From Agrococcus sp. Marseille-P2731 (GTDB lineage Bacteria > Actinomycetota > Actinomycetes > Actinomycetales > Microbacteriaceae): 64,000 nt of DNA. The position numbers and the translations under genes were made by a program. The stretch covers positions 1,054,001 to 1,118,000 of the forward strand of contig NZ_FPEG01000003.1 of assembly GCF_900117395.1 (NCBI RefSeq). Reading direction: 5' to 3'. How positions within the stretch are numbered: position 1 is the first letter of the stretch; every line of letters begins with the position of its first letter. Below are positions 25,223 through 32,985 of the stretch, in pieces. Under the pieces are notes generated by a model, which was not told where the DNA came from, did no database searches, and saw only the letters and a program-made list of their open reading frames with translations.

Positions 25223-26641
25223 TCAGAGCGCGCGCAGCGCCGCGTGCGCCGCGTGCCAGCCGCTCATGCCGTGCGCGCCACCGCCGGGCGGGGCCGACGA
25301 CGAGCAGAGGTAGACCCGACCGCTTCGGCCGGTGACGGGCACGCGGTAGGGGTCGATCGGTCGGGGCCGCGCCAGCTGCTGCGTGCCCGCGAGCGTGCCG
25401 CCGCCGATCGAGCCGCCGACGAGGTTCGGGTTCCACAGCTCGAGCGCGGCGGGCGTCGCGGGGCGCCGCTCGAGGATCCTGTCGCGGAACCCCGGCGCGA
25501 AGCGCTCGATCTGCGCCTCGATGGCGGCGGATGCGTCGCCCGGCCAGCCGAACGGCACGTGCGCGTACGCCCACACGAGGTGCTTGCCGGCGGGAGCCCG
25601 CTCGGGCTCGGCCACGGTGGGCTGGGTGAGCAGCACGAACGGCTCCGCGGGCATGCGCCCGACGGCGACGTCGTGCTCGGCGGCCGCGATCTCGCGCATC
25701 GCCCCGCCGAGGTGCACGGTGCCGGCGCGGGCGACGCGCTCGTCCTCCCAGGGGATGGGGCCGTCGAGCAGCAGGTCGAGCTTCGACACCGCCGGGCCGT
25801 ACCGCCAGTTCTGCATGCGCTTGGCGTAGGGGCCGCCGAGCTGCTCGCCCGCGATCCGCGCCACCTGATGCGGGGTGAGGTCGAGCAGCACCACGTCGCC
25901 CGGCACGTCGCGGAGATCGTGCACTTCGACACCGGTCTGGATGCGGGCACCGGCTGCCTCTGCGACGCGCGCCAGCGCATCCGCGATCGACTGCGAGCCG
26001 CCCTTCGCGAACGGCCACCCGGCCGAGTGGCCGACACCGCCGAAGGCGACGCCGAAGGCGCTCGTGAGCGGGTAGCCGAGCGGCAGGGTCGCGTGGGTGA
26101 CGCTGCCCGAGAAGAGTGCCTGCGCGGCGCCGGAGCGGAAGACGGTGCGCGCGAGCGTCGTCGACGGCCACGCGCCGCGCAGCCCGAAGCGGGCGAGCAG
26201 CAGCGGGTCCTCGGGCCAGCGCAGCAGCGGGCCCATGATCGCCTCGGAGGTGCCGAAGGGATCGTCGGTCGCAGGCTTGTGCAGGCGCAGCCAGGCATCG
26301 CGGTCGACGCCGAGCTCGCGCGCGGTCTGCTCGGCGTCGCGGTGCAGGATCGCCGCGCGGCCACCGGGCAGCGGATGCGCCATCGGGTAGTCGGCGTGCA
26401 CCCACTCGAGGCCGTGCTGCTCGAGCCCGAGCTCGCGGAACGCGTGGCTCGTGACCCCGAACGGATGCGCGGCGGCACCCAGGTCGATCAGCGCCTGGTC
26501 GCCGAACGCGGGGGCGGATGCGACGGCACCGCCGATCGTGTCGAGCCGCTCGAGCACCGTGACGTCGAGCCCGGCGCGGGCGAGGACCGCGGCGGCGGTG
26601 AGCCCGTTGGGCCCGGCGCCGACGATCGTCGCGGTGGTCAT
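25223..26641 (-). CDS. FAD-dependent oxidoreductase, phytoene desaturase-like
   Basis: A 472-residue flavoprotein of the phytoene-desaturase/amine-oxidase superfamily: IVGAGPNGLTAAAVLARAG dinucleotide motif at the N-terminus, VLERLDTIGGAVAS, and a C-terminal GRSGRVYLCSSSAPPGGGAHG FAD-binding segment. No carotenoid genes are nearby; this actinobacterial subgroup (CrtI/COG1233-type) is largely unassigned. The start is the ATG at 26641, just before MTTATIVGAG. A 39-bp sequence directly repeated at 31678 lies 30 bp upstream. Confidence 0.85.
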   Translation of the reverse strand: MTTATIVGAGPNGLTAAAVLARAGLDVTVLERLDTIGGAVASAPAFGDQALIDLGAAAHPFGVTSHAFRELGLEQHGLEWVHADYPMAHPLPGGRAAILHRDAEQTARELGVDRDAWLRLHKPATDDPFGTSEAIMGPLLRWPEDPLLLARFGLRGAWPSTTLARTVFRSGAAQALFSGSVTHATLPLGYPLTSAFGVAFGGVGHSAGWPFAKGGSQSIADALARVAEAAGARIQTGVEVHDLRDVPGDVVLLDLTPHQVARIAGEQLGGPYAKRMQNWRYGPAVSKLDLLLDGPIPWEDERVARAGTVHLGGAMREIAAAEHDVAVGRMPAEPFVLLTQPTVAEPERAPAGKHLVWAYAHVPFGWPGDASAAIEAQIERFAPGFRDRILERRPATPAALELWNPNLVGGSIGGGTLAGTQQLARPRPIDPYRVPVTGRSGRVYLCSSSAPPGGGAHGMSGWHAAHAALRAL

Positions 26642-26670
26642 CGCCCCAGCCTCTCGCGGTGCCCTGACGC

Positions 26671-26709
26671 GTGCAAGCGGGCGCCTCTCAGTCGCGTGCG
26701 GCATGCTCG
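26671..26709. repeat. 39-bp direct repeat, left copy
   Basis: Matches 31678-31716 at 36 of 39 positions; the last 25 bp (26685-26709, beginning CTCTCAGTCGCGTGCGG) are identical. It lies between the desaturase-like gene and the 5-kb islet. Confidence 0.8.
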
Positions 26710-26734
26710 CGGCTCATCGGCCACTGGTCGCCGC

Positions 26735-26753
26735 GCTGCCCCGACAGGGCAGC
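26735..26753 (-). terminator. Stem-loop downstream of islet operon
   Basis: GCTGCCC, loop CGACA, GGGCAGC, just after the stop of the leftward SDR (26761). Confidence 0.5.
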
Positions 26754-26760
26754 CCCTCCG

Positions 26761-27570
26761 CTATGCGCGTTCCGTCGCGGTGACCTTGCCTGCGCGCCGC
26801 CCGATCACGGAGTAGATCCCGGCGCCCAGCATGCCGCCATCGACCGCCAGATCCGCTCCGGTGATGAACGAGGAGGCCGGGCTCAGCAAGAAGAGGACCG
26901 AACGTGCGATCTCCCGCGGATCCGCGCCGCGGCCGAGCGGTGTGAGCTCCCGGTTGCCCTCGTAGAAGCCACGTGCGTCCGCATCATCAAGCCCGCTGTG
27001 CTGGGTCAACGCCATCGGGGTGTCGACCAGTCCGGGAAGCACCGCGTTCACGCGCACGCCGTGCGGCGCGAACTCGATCGCGGCCGCCTTCGTCAAGCCA
27101 CGCAGGCCCCACTTGCTGGCCGTGTAGGCCGCGCTGAAGTAGCCGGTCGCCCCAGCGGTCGAGCTCACGTTCACGATCGAGCCGCCCGCAGGCATCAGCG
27201 GCCCGAGCCTCCTGATGCCGAGGAACGCGCCGGAGAGGTTGATGCCCAGCAGGCGCTCCCATTCCGGGAGGCTCGTCTCGGTCACCGTCTTCCGCAGCGT
27301 GACGCCCGCGTTGTTGACGAGGCCTCGCAGCGGCCGCCCCCCGATCGCGGTGGCCACGCGCTCCCACGTCCGCTCGTCGCTGACGTCGCCCTCGACGATC
27401 GACGCATCAGCCGCCCACCCCGTCGCGATCGGGTCGCGGTCGACGGCGACCACCGCCGCACCGGCCTCGAGCAGCAGGGCGACCTCCGCCGCGCCCTGGC
27501 CGCGGCCAGCACCGGTCACCACGAAGGTGCCGCCAGAGAAGAACGCCCGGTCCTCCGTCTCAGCGCTCAT
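26761..27570 (-). CDS. Short-chain dehydrogenase/reductase (islet, distal)
   Basis: A 269-residue SDR: FVVTGAGRGQGAAEV cofactor loop, VNNAGVTL, catalytic Ser in NVSSTAGATGYFS and YTASK. Start ATG at 27570 overlaps the stop of the upstream SDR (ATGA), so the two dehydrogenases are translationally coupled. Together with the MHS carrier and the hydrolase it likely oxidises a hydroxylated compound; the two SDRs may serve consecutive steps or form hetero-oligomers. Confidence 0.88.
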   Translation of the reverse strand: MSAETEDRAFFSGGTFVVTGAGRGQGAAEVALLLEAGAAVVAVDRDPIATGWAADASIVEGDVSDERTWERVATAIGGRPLRGLVNNAGVTLRKTVTETSLPEWERLLGINLSGAFLGIRRLGPLMPAGGSIVNVSSTAGATGYFSAAYTASKWGLRGLTKAAAIEFAPHGVRVNAVLPGLVDTPMALTQHSGLDDADARGFYEGNRELTPLGRGADPREIARSVLFLLSPASSFITGADLAVDGGMLGAGIYSVIGRRAGKVTATERA

Positions 27571-28319
27571 GCGCGCGCCTTCCCGCCGTCGACGAAGAGG
27601 GTGTGGCCTGTGACGTAGCTCGACTGGTCGCTGACGAGGTAGGCGACCGCATCCGCCACCTCGCTCGTAGTGCCGAGGCGGGGCAGGGGGGTGCCGCTCA
27701 GCAGCGCGTCGCGCTCGTCGGGATCGTCGTGCATCCAGGCGCTCATTGGCGTCAGGATGTAGCCCGGTGCCACGGCATTCACGCGGACGCCCGCGCTGCC
27801 CCACTCCGTCGCGAGGCAGGCGGTCAGGTGAGCCACTCCTGCCTTCGCGGCGGCGTAGTCAGGGCATTGCGGGCGTGCGGTGAAGCCCGCATAGCTCGAC
27901 AGGTTCACGATCGCGCCAGCACCCTGACGCACCATGTGGCGCGCGGCGGCCTGCGCGCCGAAGAAGGTGGCGGTGAGGTTGACGTCGATGGTGCGCTGCC
28001 ACGCCTCGGGCTCGACCTCGAGCGCAGGCGTGCGCTGGAGGTAGCCCGCGTTGTTGACCCAGATATCGATAGACCCGTGCTGCTCCACGATGGCGTCGGC
28101 GAGCGAGCGCACCGCTGCGACGTCGGTGACGTCGAGCCGTCGCAGCTCCGTGCCTTGCGGCGCGCCGCGTCCCGCGGCCTCCCGGTCGGTACCGACGACC
28201 GTCGCACCTCGCGCGGCGAGGCCCTCCACGATCGCCGTGCCGATGGCGCCGGCGGCACCGGACACGACGGCGACCTTGCCGCTGAGATCGCCGGCGCTCA
28301 GGTCGATCGCCGCCGTCAC
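27567..28319 (-). CDS. Short-chain dehydrogenase/reductase (islet, proximal)
   Basis: A 250-residue SDR: VVSGAAGAIGTAIVEGL, VNNAGYLQ, Ser in NLSSYAGFTARPQ, YAAAK, and C-terminal GHTLFVDGGKARA. Start is GTG at 28319, overlapping the stop of the MHS transporter gene (GTGA); its own stop overlaps the next SDR. No other start lies between the transporter and the first motif, so the GTG is well supported. Confidence 0.88.
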   Translation of the reverse strand: MTAAIDLSAGDLSGKVAVVSGAAGAIGTAIVEGLAARGATVVGTDREAAGRGAPQGTELRRLDVTDVAAVRSLADAIVEQHGSIDIWVNNAGYLQRTPALEVEPEAWQRTIDVNLTATFFGAQAAARHMVRQGAGAIVNLSSYAGFTARPQCPDYAAAKAGVAHLTACLATEWGSAGVRVNAVAPGYILTPMSAWMHDDPDERDALLSGTPLPRLGTTSEVADAVAYLVSDQSSYVTGHTLFVDGGKARA

Positions 28320-29635
28320 GGGGCAGCCTCGATCTCGGTGAGCTCGACGCCGCGGGTCTCGCGGATGATGACCGCCGCGACGACGGCGAGCAGGCCGAGG
28401 AACATGACCCACACGGAGAACAGCCAGCTCATGCCGATGGAGGTGAGCCACGTGTTGAGGTAGGGCGCGGTGCCGCCGAAGATCGCGACCGAGAGCGAGC
28501 TGAGCAGGCCGACGCCGAGCGCGCGCTGCTTCGTGGGCATCTGCTCCGCGATCAGCGTCGGGTAGATCGACGCCACGATCGCCCACACCGCGAGCCCGAT
28601 GCCCTGGGAGACGAACAGCGTCCACGGCTCGCTGCCGAGGATCCAGTGGACGGGGAAGGCCACCACGACCACCCCGATCCCGTAGACGGCGAGCATCGGC
28701 TTGCGCCCGAAGCGGTCGGCGAGGTGCCCGAACAAGGGCAGCAGCAGCAGCACGACGCACTGTGCGAGCAGGCTCGCGACGAACGCGCCGTTCGGCTCCA
28801 TGCCGTGGTTCGCGATCGCGAAGCTCGGCGCGAACGTGACCCAGGTGTAGTACGCGACATTCGACGCAGCCGAGAACAGCACCACCTTCGCGACGATCAG
28901 CGCCACCGCGCGGGGAGAGGCGTTCGGCGCGTCCTGCTCCTGCACCTCCTGCTCCTGCTCGCCGTGCTCGAAGACGGGGCTCTCGGAGGCCGCCCGCCGG
29001 AGGTACAGCGCATACAGGCCCAGCAGCGCGCCGATCGCGAAGCCGATGCGCCAGCCGAACGAGCCCATGTCCGCCTCGGAGAAGATAGCGGTCAGCACGA
29101 CGCCGGTCAGCGTCGCGAGCATCACGCCGATCGTGACGCTGACGAAGACCGAGCTCGACCAGAGGCCGCGATGCTTCGCCGGAGAGATCTCCGCGACATA
29201 GGTGTAGGAGACGCCTGACTCGCCGCCGTGGGCGAGGCCCTGCAGCAGCCGAGCGGCGGTCAGCAGCACCGACGCCCACACGCCGATCTGCTCGAACGAC
29301 GGGATGAGCGCGATGGCGAGGCTCGCGAGCGCCATGGTCATCATCGTCAGGATGAGCGCTCGCTTGCGACCGATGCGGTCGCCCAGGCGGCCGAATAGGA
29401 GCCCGCCGAGGGGGCGGGCGATGAAGCCGGCAGCGAAGACCGCGAGGGTCGCCAGCAGCGCGGAGGTGGGGTCGGTGGACTCGAAGAAGCTCGCGCCCAG
29501 GTAGACGGCGAAGGTCGCGTACAGGGTCCAGTCGAACCACTCGAGCACGTTGCCGGCGACGGCGGCGCGCAACGAGCGCAGCCGGGAGCGGAGGTCGAGC
29601 TCGACGGTCGAGCTCGCGGTGGTGGGGGTGGTCAT
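28316..29635 (-). CDS. MFS metabolite:H+ symporter (MHS family), islet
   Basis: A 439-residue permease with 12 hydrophobic segments: AGNVLEWFDWTLYATFAVYLG at helix 1, FGRLGDRIGRKRAL loop motif, GGESGVSYTYVAEISPAKHRGL. It imports a carboxylate-type metabolite with protons. The ATG at 29635 is preferred over that at 29650 because GGAG sits nine bases before it; the upstream ATG lies inside a 20-bp tandem duplication. The two downstream SDR genes overlap it and each other, one tight operon. Confidence 0.87.
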   Translation of the reverse strand: MTTPTTASSTVELDLRSRLRSLRAAVAGNVLEWFDWTLYATFAVYLGASFFESTDPTSALLATLAVFAAGFIARPLGGLLFGRLGDRIGRKRALILTMMTMALASLAIALIPSFEQIGVWASVLLTAARLLQGLAHGGESGVSYTYVAEISPAKHRGLWSSSVFVSVTIGVMLATLTGVVLTAIFSEADMGSFGWRIGFAIGALLGLYALYLRRAASESPVFEHGEQEQEVQEQDAPNASPRAVALIVAKVVLFSAASNVAYYTWVTFAPSFAIANHGMEPNGAFVASLLAQCVVLLLLPLFGHLADRFGRKPMLAVYGIGVVVVAFPVHWILGSEPWTLFVSQGIGLAVWAIVASIYPTLIAEQMPTKQRALGVGLLSSLSVAIFGGTAPYLNTWLTSIGMSWLFSVWVMFLGLLAVVAAVIIRETRGVELTEIEAAP

Positions 29636-29646
29636 GGTCGTCAACT

Positions 29647-29685
29647 CCATTGTTGAGGGTGGGGATCCATTGTTGAGGGTGGGGA
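29647..29685. repeat. 20-bp tandem duplication in the MHS leader
   Basis: CCATTGTTGAGGGTGGGGAT occurs twice in tandem (29647-29666, 29667-29685), covering the 5' untranslated region and duplicating a potential ATG of the leftward transporter gene. Confidence 0.7.
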
Positions 29686-29693
29686 GGGGGGGA

Positions 29694-30617
29694 TCAGAGG
29701 TGCTCGGCGAACCACTCGGCCGCTGCGGTCGAGGTGCGCTCGAACTCCTCGGTGTAGGCGCGGTAGTGGCCGCCGTCGAGGATCTCGAGGCGCTTCGGCT
29801 CGAGCGCGCGGTTGAATGCGGCGAGCTGTAGGTCTGTGGGTGTCTGCTTATCGGCCGAGGCGACGATCATCAGCAGTGCCTTCGGCCCGATCCGATCGAT
29901 CCACGCGCCTGGCTCGTACGTGCGCGCGAGCTCCAACGACTTCAGGGTCGACTCGTTCCGCCACTCGGGGCAGCGCTCCGATTGCCCGATCATGTAGCCG
30001 TGAGAATCCGGGCCGGGGTAGGCGACGGGTGCGTCGGGATCGGCGCTGACCGAGGTGATCATGGTGGGCGGCTCGCCCCGCAGTCGCGCTGCGCGGTCCG
30101 CGTGGAATCGCTCGTGGAGCGTCGCGAGGCGATCGGGTGCCGTCTTCCGAAGACCGGCGGCATAGCCGCTGATTGTCGGGACTTGTGACACGACAGCACG
30201 GACGCGGCTGTCCGTGGCTCCGACGACCAGCACGTGGCCGCCGCTGTAGCTGGAGCCCCAGACGCCGATCCGCGCAGCGGCGACGCCCACTTGAGCGCCG
30301 AGGAAGGTGACGGCGTTGCGATAGTCCTCGATCTGATCGAAGGGGTCGAGCTCCTGCCGCGGCTCGCCTCCGCTCTTGCCGAGTCGACGGAAGTCGAAGG
30401 TGAGTGCGGCGATGCCCTTGGTCGCGATGACCTTGGCGTAGTCCTCGAGGTCGCCGCCTGCGACCATGCCCCAGCCGTGGCCGAGTGCGACCCCTGCCAC
30501 GTTCTCTGCACCGACAGGCAGGTAGAGCGTTCCCCGCAGTGGGGCGTCGGGGTCGCCGAACTCGACGGATGTCGCGTCGAAACGGGCGTGCTGCTCAGGT
30601 GCGTGCGTGGTGTTCAT
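29694..30617 (-). CDS. Alpha/beta hydrolase (dienelactone-hydrolase/dipeptidyl-peptidase-like)
   Basis: A 307-residue alpha/beta hydrolase: VALGHGWGMVAGG oxyanion region, FDFRRLGKSGGEPR, nucleophile elbow GVWGSSYSGGHVLVVG, and a late ILDGGHYRAY (catalytic His). The insertion after the nucleophile and the overall layout resemble esterases of the DLH/xylose-esterase group. First gene of the leftward islet operon; AGGAAGAG before the ATG at 30617. Divergent from a LysR gene with a LysR-type box between them. It probably frees an acid or alcohol for the downstream transporter/SDR steps. Confidence 0.85.
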   Translation of the reverse strand: MNTTHAPEQHARFDATSVEFGDPDAPLRGTLYLPVGAENVAGVALGHGWGMVAGGDLEDYAKVIATKGIAALTFDFRRLGKSGGEPRQELDPFDQIEDYRNAVTFLGAQVGVAAARIGVWGSSYSGGHVLVVGATDSRVRAVVSQVPTISGYAAGLRKTAPDRLATLHERFHADRAARLRGEPPTMITSVSADPDAPVAYPGPDSHGYMIGQSERCPEWRNESTLKSLELARTYEPGAWIDRIGPKALLMIVASADKQTPTDLQLAAFNRALEPKRLEILDGGHYRAYTEEFERTSTAAAEWFAEHL

Positions 30618-30706
30618 CGTTGGCTCTTCCTTGAGTCTTCGAGAAGGTGTGGAGCCAGCGTCGCTCGGTAGGATCGAATGATCAACGACGGTTGCCCCTA
30701 GGATCG

Positions 30707-30721
30707 ATCGGTATTGCCGAT
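30707..30721. promoter_or_regulatory. LysR-type T-N11-A box
   Basis: ATCGG-TATTG-CCGAT is a perfect dyad containing T(30708)-N11-A(30720), in the divergent space between the hydrolase and the LysR gene, 11 bp before the LysR ATG. Confidence 0.5.
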
Positions 30722-30731
30722 TGGAGCACCG

Positions 30732-31661
30732 ATGGACACGCGCAAGCTCGAGTGCTTCCTGGCGCTCGCAGAAGAGCTGCACTTCGGTCGAGTGGCCGAT
30801 CGGCTACACCTCGGTCAAGCGACGGTCTCGGAGGCGATCCGCGCGCTCGAGCGTGAGGTGGGAGAGCCGCTGTTCGTGCGCACGAGCCGTCGTGTCGCGC
30901 TGACACCCGGCGGCGAGCGCCTACGGGATGAGCTGGAGTCACCGCTCGCGGCTGTGCTCGAGGCGCTCGCCGGTGCGCAGCGACGCGCGAGGGGGGTGCC
31001 AGATGTCCTGAAGGTCGGGTACCTGGGAGGTGGGCTCTACGAGTACCAACGGCCCGTGGTGACCGAGTTCGAGCGCCGAGCGCCGGGTGTCGACCTGCAG
31101 TTCGTCGAGCTGACCTACTCCAATCAGATCAGCGCGATCCGCGCGGGCGAGGTCGATCTGTCGATCGTGCGCATGCCCATCGGTGCCGCTGACCTGTTCC
31201 GCGGAGCGATCCTCATGCGCGACCACCGGATGCTGGTCGTGCCTAGTGGCCACTCGCTGGCGAATCGCAAGTTGGTCGATCCCGAGGAGCTCGCGGGCGA
31301 GCGCATGATCCAGCTGCCGCCAGGCACGATGACGGACGAGTGGATGGCCTTCCATCTGCCTCTGCTCACGCCCGCGGGCAGGGAGCTCGCGCCAGGACCC
31401 GTCGTCGCGACCATCCGCGAGGGCTTGGGGGCGGTCGCCCGCGGTCAGGCGGTGATGACCATCAGCCAGCGTGCGCAGCAGTACTTCGGGCACCCCGGAA
31501 CCTCGTTCGTCGAGATCGATCTCCCGCCGACAGAGACCGCGCTCGTCAAGCGCAGAGGCGATCAGCGCCGCGTGCTGGACGAGCTCGAGCGCGCGGCGCG
31601 CAAGACCGCGGCGCGGTATGGCTCGCTGGTCGAGCAGCCGGAGCTGTGGGCGCCGGCCTGA
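30732..31661 (+). CDS. LysR family transcriptional regulator (islet)
   Basis: A 309-residue LysR protein: MDTRKLECFLALAEELHFG, HTH with ADRLHLGQATVSEAIRALE, effector domain with ELTYSNQISAIRAGEVDLSIV. It belongs to the CatR/BenM-like half of the family by its N-terminal 'LALAEELHFGRVA' pattern. ATG at 30732 with GGAG eight bases upstream. Divergent from the hydrolase-MHS-SDR-SDR operon, which it probably activates in response to a substrate-derived acid. Confidence 0.9.
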   Translation: MDTRKLECFLALAEELHFGRVADRLHLGQATVSEAIRALEREVGEPLFVRTSRRVALTPGGERLRDELESPLAAVLEALAGAQRRARGVPDVLKVGYLGGGLYEYQRPVVTEFERRAPGVDLQFVELTYSNQISAIRAGEVDLSIVRMPIGAADLFRGAILMRDHRMLVVPSGHSLANRKLVDPEELAGERMIQLPPGTMTDEWMAFHLPLLTPAGRELAPGPVVATIREGLGAVARGQAVMTISQRAQQYFGHPGTSFVEIDLPPTETALVKRRGDQRRVLDELERAARKTAARYGSLVEQPELWAPA

Positions 31662-31677
31662 TCCGAGCGCAGAGTGG

Positions 31678-31716
31678 GTGCGAGCGGACGGCTCTCAGTC
31701 GCGTGCGGCATGCTCG
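31678..31716. repeat. 39-bp direct repeat, right copy
   Basis: Partner of 26671-26709. Its end contains CATGCT (31709-31714), six bases before the ATG at 31721, so this copy appears to be the native leaderless promoter region of the following gene. Confidence 0.8.
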
Positions 31717-31720
31717 AGTC

Positions 31721-32248
31721 ATGCCGTCAACGCGTCCCGGGGAGCCGCCGGCCGGCGAGGGCGGGCTGATGGCGGTCACCGCCTGGGTGACGATCCTCGC
31801 CCCGCTCGTCGCGGTCGCGATCAAGCTCGCGTCGGCCGGATGGCTGCTCGTCTTCCTCGTGTTCTCGAGCCCGCTGTGGCTCGCTGGCTATGCGCTGCTG
31901 GTCGTCTGCGTGGCGCGCGGGCTGCTGCGGCGTCAGGGCGTGCTGCGCGAGGGCCGGCGTCGCACGCGCGCACGGATCTGGGCCTGGCTGACCTCGGTCG
32001 GCGTGGTGCTCGTCAGCCTCGCGGTCATCGACGGCGGTGATTCGGCCGAATCCGTCCAATCGACCCTCACGCTGCTGCTCGGCGCTCCCGCGTCGTCGTC
32101 CTTCACGCACGACCTGTCGGAGTTCATCGCGCTGCTCGCTCTGCTGCCGTGGGCTCTCGGCTGGTTCGCGCTCCTGGTGGAGTGGGCGGTCGGCGCGCAG
32201 GCTCGTCGCCAAGCGGTCCCCCGGGTCGCGCCGCCCGTCGTCGAGTAG
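31721..32248 (+). CDS. Membrane protein of unknown function
   Basis: A 175-residue protein with about four hydrophobic helices: AWVTILAPLVAVAIKLASAG, LVFLVFSSPLWLAGYALLVV, WAWLTSVGVVLVSLAVIDGG and a final ALLALLPWALGWFALLVEW. A basic loop (RRRTRARIW) lies after helix 2. No family was recognised. The ATG at 31721 follows a -10-like CATGCT at six bases, suggesting a leaderless message. It converges on the following hypothetical gene with a 7-bp gap. Confidence 0.65.
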   Translation: MPSTRPGEPPAGEGGLMAVTAWVTILAPLVAVAIKLASAGWLLVFLVFSSPLWLAGYALLVVCVARGLLRRQGVLREGRRRTRARIWAWLTSVGVVLVSLAVIDGGDSAESVQSTLTLLLGAPASSSFTHDLSEFIALLALLPWALGWFALLVEWAVGAQARRQAVPRVAPPVVE

Positions 32249-32255
32249 CCGGACC

Positions 32256-32798
32256 TCAGCGCCCCCGCGGCAGGAAGCGCTCATGCGCCGTCGCGAGCGA
32301 GATGCGCTGCAGCTCGGCGATCTGCTGCTCCGCCCGCAGCTTCAGCGCCTCGAGCATCCGCCGATCGAACCGCCGGTCGTCCTCCGCCAGCTCGAGCAGC
32401 GCATCCCACATGGAGAGCTTCGCGCGCACCATGCCGGTGAGGACGTCGAGCTCGAGCTGCGCCATCGAGCCGCGCCGCAGCCGGAAGAAGTTGATCGGGT
32501 TCGCCTCGCCCACCGCGCGGGCACCGAGCGTCAGCAGGCGCTTCCAGCCGGCGGGCCGGAAGCCGAGCTGCAGGATGAGCTTCGCGAGGTCTCGCCGATC
32601 GCGGTCGATCTCGTCCTTGAGGGCGAGCAACGGTGCCTCGTGCGCGGTGCCCTCCCACGTGCGCGCCGCGGCGTTGAAGGCGCGCAGGCCCCCCTCAGAG
32701 CCCAGCAGGTGCTCGTTGAGGTAGCGCGACAGGTTGTCGTCGGCCTCGGATGCGTCGTGTCGCGGGTGGTCGCGGTCGTTGCGTCGGTCGTCGCTCAT
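32256..32798 (-). CDS. Hypothetical helical protein
   Basis: A 180-residue charged, all-helical protein: a hydrophilic Asp/Arg-rich N-terminus (MSDDRRNDRDHPRHDASEAD), then amphipathic helices such as LLALKDEIDRDRRDLAKLI and DRRMLEALKLRAEQQIAELQ. There is no signal peptide or membrane segment, and no family was recognised. The start at 32798 is preceded by AGGAG; an upstream extension would add an unlikely Cys/Trp-rich stretch. Divergent from the HisD operon. Confidence 0.6.
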   Translation of the reverse strand: MSDDRRNDRDHPRHDASEADDNLSRYLNEHLLGSEGGLRAFNAAARTWEGTAHEAPLLALKDEIDRDRRDLAKLILQLGFRPAGWKRLLTLGARAVGEANPINFFRLRRGSMAQLELDVLTGMVRAKLSMWDALLELAEDDRRFDRRMLEALKLRAEQQIAELQRISLATAHERFLPRGR

Positions 32799-32950
32799 CA
32801 GCACTCCTCGCGTCTGGCCGCGCTCCGCGGCGTCGCTCCACGCTAAGCCGCACATCTGGCTGTCGCCTGCGAGCACCGCGCGCTCGCAGGGCGCGACGCG
32901 TCGAGTCGAGGGATAGGGTGACCCTAGGGATGCGCTCGCCTGATGCCCCC

Positions 32951-32979
32951 TTGTCCGATGGTTGCCGGAGATCTAGGCT
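32951..32979 (+). promoter_or_regulatory. Leaderless promoter of the hisD-nitrilase-NCS1 operon
   Basis: TTGTCC (32951-32956), 17 bp, TAGGCT (32974-32979). The ATG at 32986 lies seven bases after the -10, where transcription should start, so no untranslated leader is expected. Confidence 0.5.
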
Positions 32980-32985
32980 CGCGGC

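Larger units (their letters stand above)
26671..31716. other. Five-gene islet bracketed by 39-bp direct repeats
   Basis: SDR, SDR, MHS transporter, alpha/beta hydrolase (all leftward) and a divergent LysR lie between two direct copies of the same 39-bp sequence. The outer genes (desaturase-like, leftward; small membrane protein, rightward) would sit divergently around a single copy if the block were removed. No transposase or integrase is visible, so the block may have been gained or can be lost by homologous recombination between the repeats. Confidence 0.5.

Noticed and set aside
26671..31716. Insertion sequence or integron for the islet
   Set aside because: No transposase, integrase or terminal inverted repeats were seen; only the direct repeats support mobility, so it is listed as an islet.
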